A stretch of DNA of 64,000 bases from Syncephalis fuscata (Eukaryota > Zoopagomycota > Zoopagomycetes > Zoopagales > Piptocephalidaceae). The stretch's first letter is position 1, and each line of letters begins with the position of its first letter. Positions 36,640 through 46,078 of this stretch are shown here, one piece after another. The stretch covers positions 310,001-374,000 of the forward strand of contig JAHLTZ010000009.1 of assembly GCA_025786725.1 (NCBI GenBank), read 5' to 3'. A model generated the notes under the pieces. That model ran no database searches and was not told where the DNA came from. It saw nothing but the letters and a program-made list of their open reading frames with translations. A program made the translations under genes and the position numbers.

Positions 36640-37270
36640 TAAAGACTTTAAAATTTATAAGGTTAGTTATTGTTGTTGTTGGCCATGCGTAGAAATATTA
36701 ATCAAATATTAATAAAAGCCATTGATCGCAATTCCATGTCGTTTTGCAGTTGTTGTTGTTGTTGTTACTACGTACAGTGTGGCTTTTTTGAATCTAACTG
36801 CTCTTTTCTATTTTCTAATATTCTACTGTTGCACTTTGGACATATTTGCAATGTAAAATACTCGTCTATGGTGGCAAAAAGATAGGAAGACTAGCGTTTC
36901 TGATGTTCACCATTGTCATGAGATTCTTGGTATTAACTTGGTAGATGCAAATTATTTACCGGCCATCGATAAAGCAAATGGCTTCCACCATATGCAATAG
37001 TGATAGGTTAAGCTTATTTACCAAAGTATACGGCATGCCGTTGATGCCACTTGAACAGGTGTTAATGTAAAATAATAAAAATAAAGACTAGGGATTAAAT
37101 AATGTTCTTTATTAATATTCAAATACACGTGTTATTTATATTGTTATATTCAACATTATTATATAATATATTACTAAATAAAATATTTAAAAAAAGATAA
37201 GACGATAAGATAGCGATAACAAAAAAATAGTGAAATGAGTAAATAAAAATGGAGTGTCAAAGCAAAGTAG
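36640..37270 (+). repeat. Direct segmental repeat, copy 2 (partner 32460-33070)
   Basis: The second copy of the ~600-bp duplicated segment, in the same orientation, with the core nearly identical and flanks diverged by small indels. Confidence 0.85.
36660..37065 (-). mobile_element. Decayed TnpB/Fanzor-like relic, copy 2
   Basis: Nearly the same minus-strand sequence as copy 1, including the ICPKCNSRI zinc-knuckle and the DEYFTS motif, with the same kinds of frame breaks. The lesions are shared, so copy 2 was probably duplicated with copy 1 after inactivation, not transposed independently. Confidence 0.58.
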
Positions 37271-38039
37271 CTTTTACTGGTTAATTGGGCGTCTGCTAGA
37301 GCTGTACCGATTTAAAACTATCTTAATGCAATAATTTGCATTTACTAGTGTATTTAATTGGTAATAACCTGTTTACTTGTATGTGGCTATTGACGAAAAT
37401 TTACCCCCCCCCCCCATAATAACGACCCATCAATCAGTTTTTATTACTGAGAATTGCTATTTGTTAAAGCAGTGTCATATCAACTCTGATTCAATTAATC
37501 AATATTAATTAATCTGCACTATTTTCAATATTTGATATTCGTGTTAATAAATATTATAGTATTTCATATCACTTACAATAAAATATAATAAATAAATAAA
37601 TGCTGATTTATATTATTGTTGTAGTAAATTATTTAAAGCATTATAGTTTGATTATTTAATATAACTCACCATTCAGTTCCATGTTTATTAGAATAACAAA
37701 TGTGTAGTTCAATCATGTAAAAGATGTCAATTTTGGTCTTTTGATACTTAATCCCATGAGTCTACTAATAAATTACTTAATATTAGTGAGTTATTTTACT
37801 TTTACTTTTCTATTTTTATTTATTCATTTCACTCCTCAACACAAATACAATTAAACACTCATTCATCACTATAACACGTATAATATCGCATCCAATATTA
37901 ACTAATTCATGTGTAATTATCAATACAATAATATAATTAATTAGTTATCTTTATTATTGCTCTAACATACATATATAGCCATTTATTTAGTCAGATTGGC
38001 TATAGGAAAATGGCTGTTTAATAAACGACATTTATAATA
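37271..38039. other. Intergenic; contains a 12-bp poly-C tract at 37404-37415
   Basis: AT-rich spacer with no gene seen. The run of twelve C is striking in this AT-rich context. Confidence 0.5.
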
Positions 38040-38260
38040 ATTACATTAATATTGATCTTACATTACAAATATGCCCAAAATGTAATAGTAGAATAGTAGA
38101 AAATAAAACAGACCATTCAGATGCAATAATCCACGCTGTATGTAGCAACAATAACAACAACTGCGGAATGACATGAAATCACAATCATATGGCTTTTATT
38201 AATATTTTATCAATCTTTCTACACATGGCCAACAACAATAATCGGCCCCAAATGTTTTAA
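38040..38260 (+). mobile_element. Decayed TnpB/Fanzor-like C-terminal relic, copy 3 (opposite orientation)
   Basis: The plus strand reads LQICPKCNSRIVENKTDHSD, then AVCSNNNNNCG and, past one TGA, NHNHMAFINILSIFLHMANN. This gives both halves of the zinc ribbon plus the helical tail (N-H-MA-INI...IFLHM) typical of fungal OrfB/Fanzor proteins. It is more complete at the C-terminus than copies 1 and 2 and is inverted relative to them. It lacks everything upstream of the ribbon and carries a stop at the position of the conserved WNRD tryptophan. Confidence 0.6.
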
Positions 38261-39290
38261 AGAAATCAAATAGTATGTTGCATTGTTTATTTAATGTTTA
38301 TATTATTACTAATATAATTTTTTGCTACATTTAATTTTATTTTATGGAAATGACATCTAGGAGTCTCAAAACTTCAAAGACCGCAATGGCTAGATTCTGT
38401 TTTATAAACTTGATGTTTCATTTGGATAAAGCAGTACAAGTCCACTTTATAGCTTATCTTTACAAAAATAGCTCCTTGGCGGAAATCAAAAGATTGTGGC
38501 GAGAGACGGTGCACTAAGTGAGGCCGATACAGTACTTTTAATAAGAGAATGAGAACTTGCAATTGTTTTGCATTTTTTTATTAAACAGCAGACCATGTGC
38601 CAATTAGGAAGAAACTGTCACAAGTACAGTCATTAATAATTGGAAATTGTTCCATGAACGCGGTGTAGCCTGATAGTTCCACGCTTTCAACTGGGTCCTA
38701 GTGCGACTTACTCAACCATTATACTCGACCATGGGCATAACAATACACAATATATATCGTCATATACACATTACTGGCGTAGTTGTATATTTAAGTTGCT
38801 AGTATGAACGCGCACAATAGACCAGTAATAGGCGGAATAAAACCTGTATAAGCAAGTTATTTTCTAGTTAGTGCTAACTGAAGTAGACTGGAATTTCAGG
38901 ATGCGACCGGATCGAACGAGAAAAAAAACGTGGTTACCTATTAACCAATGAACCTTACAATAGAATGTAACATGCAGATATAAAACATCATGTTCTGCTT
39001 GTGCAAAAGGCCTTGTTTAATGCAGCAATAAATGGCATGCATGCGCCAGCTCCCTCAGTATGTGTAAACCTGTCAGTGCTAGGCGGGGGCTTTTGCTTCA
39101 GCATAGAGTAAACGTAATCCTTTAAGTGAAAAGCCTAGTGTTGATAGATAGGCTGTTGCGCTGAAGTTTGATATCTACATGCAAGTAAACGGGTTTTTGG
39201 CCATGGTGCATTTATGTTCCTATATTATCTGTAGATTTCGAGTTTGCCATCCGAATTTACTTAATTTCACCATTTAACTGCCCACCTTTT
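38261..39290. other. Intergenic; nothing recognised
   Basis: No coding exon or RNA gene seen. The right end leads into the promoter of 7TM member E. Confidence 0.45.
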
Positions 39291-39292
39291 AT

Positions 39293-39343
39293 TACCAGCA
39301 CTGACCACTCAATTTCATACCAGCACTGACCACTCAATTTCAT
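39293..39343 (+). repeat. 25-bp direct tandem duplication in the leader of 7TM member E
   Basis: Two perfect adjacent copies of a 25-bp unit beginning TACCAGCACTGACCACTC lie 35 bp upstream of the ATG at 39378. It is a recent local duplication in the promoter or 5' leader. Confidence 0.9.
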
Positions 39344-39377
39344 ACGATTCTGTGTACACATCAAATATACTACAATT

Positions 39378-40320
39378 ATGGATATGATCGAAGACCTCGG
39401 ATACCATTCAGACTGGCGGCACAATGCCACGCGTCAATGGGGTATTCCGCTCCATCCAAGCGGCGAGTTATATTTGTACGATTACGCAGCCTTAAGAGAC
39501 GACAGACTGTCCACGCAACAACTACTATTAAGCATTTATTTCGAGTTATCTGTTGATTTAATGATGTCGACTTTGTTTGCACAAAACTTTTTTAAAGCTG
39601 CAGTTATGATTATTAGACAGCCAAACTTTCTTTCCGGGTGGTGTTGCATAATTCCCGCCTTTCTTGGAGCTGGCTGGGGAGTGGGTGTAGTTTTATATCT
39701 TCTTGGGCAAACAAGCTGTCGGCCTGTAGTTTGGTTCTTTGTTTTTGCTACTTCAATTTCCAGTATAAGCAACAACATAATCATACTGCAAAAAGCCTAT
39801 ATTGTTCTGATCAAGCAGAAGCTAATACTGGTTATTGGCGCTCTGTTTATGATACCGCAAATGGTATTTATGTTTGTTTTTCTATCCTCCTCCTGGGTCA
39901 CGACAAATGTTCAAGGAGGCTGTGCCATCCATTATGCTCCCTCAATACCTTACTACTGGTTTGCTTTAAGCATACCTATTAACGTCCTATTTTCAACGTT
40001 ATTTAGTTATGTGGCCTATAAGCAGTACACCACATTTGGAACTGAAGCCTGGAAACGACTGGCGCGCGAAGGCATACAAACGATGTGTCTGGTGGTAATT
40101 TGTAATATTATTTGTGCAACATGTCTTCTACTTGAAGTAGGAGGCCAATTTGTAGATATGTTTTTTGTCGCAGACTGGTAAGTATTTGACAAAATACTAT
40201 TAGATAATTGCTAATATTAGTAACAGGTTGATTACATCAACTATTTTGGTATATCATTGTAGTACAGCAAGGAAAAACGTGGTGCGTCAATATCAGTTGG
40301 GCGTTGCTAAAATTCACTAA
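39378..40320 (+). CDS. 7TM family member E (intact)
   Basis: Exons are 39378-40177 and 40227-40320, joined in phase to give the conserved DW|LITSTILVYHC before the tail. The N-terminus MDMIEDLGYHSDWRHNATRQ is followed by the family signature W.IPLHPSGE. The seven hydrophobic segments align throughout with members C and D (GWCCIIPAF, ILQKAYIVL, YYWFALSIPINVLFSTLFSY, YKQYTTFGTEAWKRLAREG). The cytoplasmic tail is short, ending KIH, unlike the 50-60-residue tails of B, C and D. Function unknown. Confidence 0.82.
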
Positions 40321-40968
40321 TTGCGTCAATAGCAAACAACATAACATTTATACTTTTGTTCTTTATTGGCTTTGCACTCGCTATACCGTTATGCTGGCAT
40401 AGGTGTAACAAGTAGCGGCAGGCATATTTTTACTGCACATGCAACTTAGCCGAACTAGCATTAAAAAAACTGAATTATTTATGTAAACATAGTAGATTGT
40501 TAAAAACTAGTATAAATAGTAAAATATTGAACTGGGTGTATAGTCCTGCAATAGAACTGATTTACTTTATGATGAAAATAAACTGGTATTATATTTTTTC
40601 GATAAAATAGTAATTAATATTGTCAAAAACTTTATTGTATTTATATTTATTTATAAATCTTATTTTCTAAAACGACGTAAATACTTGGTCAGATACATAT
40701 GAGATACTAATGTAATCGTGCTATGTGTATAATTTTGTTTAATTCTTTTCTTGGTAATTTAATGCTAGCAATTATAATCATTGAATACTATTAACATATG
40801 CCACTTTTTAGCAACATTTAAACTTTATCACATATGCAATCCATTATTTAAAGAGCAACAATAACATAAACGGTTTATCTTGGTATAATAAAGCTACTAC
40901 AGCTTGTTACATCACAACAAATTCGCAATAACTGATTGAAATAACCACTGAAACTAACAACATCATAG
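40321..40968. other. Intergenic between convergent genes; nothing recognised
   Basis: 3' flanks of 7TM member E and of the YPQ1-like gene. Only AT-rich sequence is seen. Confidence 0.45.
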
Positions 40969-42896
40969 TTACAAAGACATGTCACGCACTGTATCAACTT
41001 CACCGTCCATCTGATCATCGTTATTAGCATGATGCTGGCTGACAGCATTACTGCGAACAATAACCGGCGCATCAGAGGGAAGAAAATCATAATCAGCATC
41101 GACCTCTTTTTGGGTATAATAATAAAATTGCATAAAAATAGTCATATCGAATATGAGTGTGCCACCACTTCCTATTAAGAACGGCAATGCATGCTTGATA
41201 TTTTCTACGGAAGTCGACCGCGCGAAAATAGAAGCAACATAGGTGAAGTTACCTATGGCGGCAAACATAAACATAAACACGGATAATCCCTAGACAAGTT
41301 AAATTATTACAATGATTGGTTGGAATAAATATCAAATTATCGCATTTCACTGCTTAGTGTTACAGATCATTACTTACTTCAGCCGATTGCCGTTTATACT
41401 GCACAGATATGGTAGAAATAAGTATGGGTGCTACTATTATAAATTAAAAACTTACATTTTTGTATATCTGTGGTATACGTGACGTTAAATAAAGAACCGT
41501 GCACGTCCAAGATATAATAATTCCAATATTATCACGTGTAAACCAGCGATCCATAAAGAAATCGGATTCGGTAGCCTGAGCAATAAATGCACGCCGTGTG
41601 AGATGTGACCATGACGTTGAAGTGCTATGGAATACAACGCCGCCATCTCCATTTGCTGATGTATCCAATCCGTTAGAAAACGGATCAATAAATTGGTAGA
41701 AAGCTAGAAATGACACAGCAAATAAAGTAGAGACACTAAATAACATTTCTACATTAGTAGCAATATAATGGTCCAATTATTAATGCTAAAATTACCTCTG
41801 GCGAATAGCCATACTATTACGTCGTGATGTTGTGTAATACGGCACTAGACTGGCGTCTTCAAGTAAAGGTGTATTTTCGGTCGATTTAGCATCATTTTCC
41901 GATTCACTCTCGCTACTAAGTGGCGGCAATCGATGGCTATGTACCGAATGAACCGATTCGATGCACTCTTCGTCCGCAGAGAGGATTGTTGGATCTGCCC
42001 CATACGCATGGTGCAAATGTTCCTCGGTATTTTGCCGTACTGCTTGCTCAACTTCATGCTGCGGTGCAAACCAAGCGCCATGGCTATCGACCGACCCAGT
42101 CAGACAGTAGCGACGACGCTGACGATGATGGCCGTGTTGATCGTGTGACATAGCCGCCGAATGGGAAGCACGCCGAGAAATACGCGAGGGTGTTGTGAAA
42201 TGCCTACGTCTACGTCGGTCCTTTCTACGATAGTAAAAGTATTGACATAGCAATGCCATATCAATCAGACAAAAATAAAGTGCCAAGAATATCTACTATT
42301 GTTAGTATGTACATAATCTCTCATATACGTAATTATGTAAGTATAATTAAATCAACTCACTTGAAAAGGCAATTGACGTGTTAATACCGAGCCGATGAAA
42401 TTGGTAATATCACCTACAAATGAATACAAATCAATGATACGTAATATATTTGTATAAACTGTTGTACTCACCCATTAGCCAATTGAATAGGAAGCGCAGA
42501 CTTAGCGAGGCCGCTGACTGGTTAAGATAGTTGGTATACAATTGACTAAAATCGTTATTAGCTACAGTTTGAATAGCATGATTTCATTGGGAACTTGCGG
42601 AACTTGAGCGGTTAACCAACTGAAGATAGAAAGATAGCCTAGCCAGATGGGTTTATAAATAAGCTACCTATCATTAATATAATGATACAACCCTGCTGAC
42701 TTACCAAACAGGTTGCTAGTGGCAATACGTGGATCCTCCACGCAAATATTCATCCAATCCTAAATGATAAAGTGCATTGAGATAGAACAATATAACCTGT
42801 TAGTACTCTATAGTTGTAGAAGCAGCGTCTTACATTGAGCCAAGCAAAGAAAGGGGAATAAGGCTCGCAGACATGTTCTGGCTTGGTAAAGTCCAT
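40969..42896 (-). CDS. PQ-loop transporter, YPQ1/RTC2-like vacuolar basic amino-acid exporter
   Basis: Seven-helix PQ-loop protein of the YPQ1/PQLC2 group, which moves lysine/arginine across the vacuolar membrane. The start at 42896 gives MDFTKPEHVCEPYSPFFAWL, then a short exon (DWMNICVEDPRIATSNLF). The first PQ motif is WLTAQVP|QLYTNYLNQSA, across an intron with a GC donor (GCAAGT), followed by LSLRFLFNWLMGDITNFIG and LALYFCLIDMALLCQYF. A long loop of about 130 residues rich in His, Ser and acidic residues interrupts the protein. The second PQ motif is SRIPQIYKN, and the last helices end at FYYYTQKEVD. The C-terminal tail is acidic. About eight exons. Confidence 0.85.
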
Positions 42897-43410
42897 ATTG
42901 ACCGCTATATTGCCAACAGCAATAGACTTATTGCCGTTGTATAACTCGAAACAATATAGAACCAAGCAACTATGGACAGGCAATACAAAATAATAAACGA
43001 ATAGTACCAATCGTACGCTATATAATAAGCCGACTATCGACGAACACAAAGTACAAACTGACTGATGACGTTTTAGTAGCGAGTAAAAGGATAGAGACGC
43101 CTTGCTGAAATGCCACTACTGTCACGGCTGCTGTTATTGCTGCTACAACAACAGGTGATAGTAATTGATAGTACGAATGAAAGAGCGAAAATAGAAAATA
43201 CTCAGTGGCCCATTTTGATATCAAGCCAATCAACGACCAATTCACATTGCTTATTGTTTAAGGAGGCAAAAATTTCGCACGACCTCTGTTTCTATTGCTA
43301 ACTGTATACGCTTTATTTTCTTTAATTCTACAACCGATAGTAGCATTAGTATACTTGTCGGCAGTATTTAGTTACTTATTCGTATATACGTATTTATATA
43401 TTTAAAAATT
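42897..43410. other. Divergent intergenic region (YPQ1-like / PTPS)
   Basis: Contains upstream sequence of both genes. ORFs on both strands at 43000-43300 overlap each other and lack coding character. Confidence 0.4.
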
Positions 43411-44029
43411 ATGCCTATTGGTTACATCTCGCGTATAGAGCACTTTTCTGCTGCTCATCGACTTCATTCGGCAGCACTGTCGGCCGAGGAGAATCAACTT
43501 GTGTATGGCAAGTGCAATCACCCTAACGGTCATGGCCACAATTATAAAGGTAAAGGGCCCTAATCGGCCAGTATATCTAATCAGCAGTTCTATCTAACCA
43601 ATGGAAATTATGGTTATAGTTCAAGTAACGCTACGCGGTAAAATAGACCCGCAAACAGGTATGGTTACGAATCTGGTGAATTTAAAAAACTGCCTACAAC
43701 TAGCAGTTATGGAGCCATTGGATCATCGTAACCTTGTAAGTTGTCATTAAAGTAAAGCGAGTTATTGTAGCAAGTGGGGCTTATTATAATACGACAGGAT
43801 ATTGATGTGCCGTTCTTTAAAACAAATGTCAGGTAAATTAACCACTAAATTGATCTGATGTAATTTGTATTGATACGCTTATTTATGCAGTACTACTGAA
43901 AACGTTGCAGTATTTATTTGGCAGCAAGTAGAAAAGCACATGGCATTAGCTGGTTGTCAAGGCAACTTACATGAGGTCTGCGTTTGGGAAACTGATCGTA
44001 ATATGGTCATTTATCGTGGTGAAGAATAG
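43411..44029 (+). CDS. 6-pyruvoyl-tetrahydropterin synthase
   Basis: Converts dihydroneopterin triphosphate to 6-pyruvoyl-tetrahydropterin, the second step of tetrahydrobiopterin synthesis. Four exons: 43411-43549, 43620-43735, 43798-43832 and 43891-44029. The zinc ligands and catalytic residues appear in order: [10 protein letters not shown] (first His), the catalytic Cys in [14 protein letters not shown] with the other two zinc His, MVTNLVNLK, the LDHRNLD motif, [10 protein letters not shown], and the C-terminal [12 protein letters not shown]. Length is about 142 residues, as usual for the eukaryotic enzyme. No targeting signal is visible. Confidence 0.96.
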
Positions 44030-45570
44030 GTGGTCATCATAAAAAGTCGTTTGTATTTTGTCTTTTAAATATATAATTATTATTATATTATTGTCCGTTA
44101 CATGTTTTATGATTACAGTCTATTTATATTCATTTAATCTTTATATTTATTACTTTAGTGTGGGTGTTAATGTATTTTATAATTATTGATAATGAATGGA
44201 TTAGTTTGTGTTATTTACGCTTCGCTTATTAATTAATTAACTCATATTTCTGTAAATATTGTCTGTCAAGACTTGTCATTGACTATCTACGTCATCGCCT
44301 TTCCTCTTCTCTTCTTTACACTTACAACATGTATCCATTGTATATTTCTACAGTCCATATATATTATCCAGATAGTGCCAGTAGTTGACTGACTATTAGT
44401 TAAATACCAGCACTTTTTACATTACCCACAAGCATTGCTCTTTTGTAATCTAACCTTTTCTACTAATTGTTTTCTCGACTCTGTATATTGGTATTGGCAT
44501 ACTAACTATATTTTTGGTTTAACGCAGCATTATATTTAAATATATGCTGTGAAATTGCTACTGTGTGCCTTGTTTTATTGCCAATACTATTAGAAATCGT
44601 GCTGATAATAGTGTGCAATCTCGACAGTAGTAGGCCCCATTGTTATATGCGTGCAATTACCAACACAATAGCTGTATTGTCTATATTTGTTGTTAACTCT
44701 CCGGCGATAGAATAATATATAGTAGTGTGCATATAAAATGGATATGATATGGGTGGATGAGGATATATAAGTATACTGGATATATACTTACTGAATAATA
44801 AATCTGTGATGATAAGCATTTGATGCTTGATGTCACTTACAACCCAACCCATATCATGTTCGATAGAACAAATGTCTAGCTCAATTGCGCAAATGTTGTT
44901 AAATATAAGCTAATTTGGACATTCAAATACATTGGCATTATAATACGAATGTATTTTTAATGAGCACGGGTGTTTTTTTAATAAGGATAAATAGGTGGTA
45001 ATCATTTACGCCATTTTTGAATTAAAAAATATATACATTTTTAGAAAAGTATAATAAAGTTACTTTTGATCACCGTATTATATTTAATAAATAAATTATC
45101 TTTAACTGCTTGCTGCACATGTTAGAAATATATGCTAACGAGTGAGTTGTTTGTCTATGTAATGTGCCTGTGCAAAAACGATATATTGACCACATGGCAC
45201 ATGTTACAAGTATCGATCGAGTTCACTCTCTACTGCTTGATCTAGGATTGTAGATTAGAATTACTAAAGATGCACATTTAAAAGTGATGCTGTGGCATCA
45301 GCAATTTTATTTTTTATTTTTTGCCATGTCTGCCGTCAACGTGAAAGGAAATATAATAAAAATAAGTGCAAATGATAAATGGCGATTTAAACATAATTTA
45401 ATTTAACCGCTCGCTAATCATTCAAGTCATTACAATTGATTGCGTAAAAAGGTCGTTTACTATATCTTACGCTTCCCATATTAAAAAAATGATTTATCTG
45501 ACATTTTTGCAAAATTGATGTTCAGTCAATATAAGAGATACAAAAAAGGTGTTTTTTATAAAATCAAACA
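44030..45570. other. Intergenic, AT-rich; only isolated splice-like signals
   Basis: No convincing gene. On the minus strand a GTAAGT...ATTCAG segment at 44787-44837 is followed directly by another GTAAGT, resembling two abutting introns, but no coding exon joins in a recognisable way. Confidence 0.4.
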
Positions 45571-45670
45571 AAATAATATATACAAGAGCCATTGGCCTGT
45601 CAATAAGTGCTGGCAAATATTGAACCGATGAAAGCATCACAAAGATTTGATTGCTTTTAAAATTGTTAAT
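45571..45670 (+). repeat. Direct repeat bracketing the fragmented peptide gene, left copy
   Basis: About 100 bp, including TGTCAATAAGTGCTGG and AAATATTGAA, recurs in the same orientation at about 49801-49900, on the other side of the fragmented gene. Confidence 0.75.
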
Positions 45671-46078
45671 TGAATAGTAGTACTAATATAGCTATACTGC
45701 TTCATATTGGTGAACAGTTTATAATTCCTGTACAAGTCTGATATTGGTATGCTTGTTCGATTAGTGTTGTTAATTATTATATATAAATTAAATACAAACA
45801 TATGCAACAAATTATTGCTATTATTAAAATGAAACCATAGATTTATTACTATAAGCTTGCACAGTTGAATAGAAACAACTAGATGCAAACATGTTGGTAA
45901 CATAATGATTCCATTGATTAAAGACTGGATAAACCGGAGCATTGGCCAAAACTTGATATATAGATAGACTGGACAGCGTAGTTGTCAAATGGTCTTGCTT
46001 TTCACCGAATATATACCTAAAGCGTATTGGACTAGTGGTTTGATTGCACTACCAATGCTAATGTCTTGAAGCCATTGA

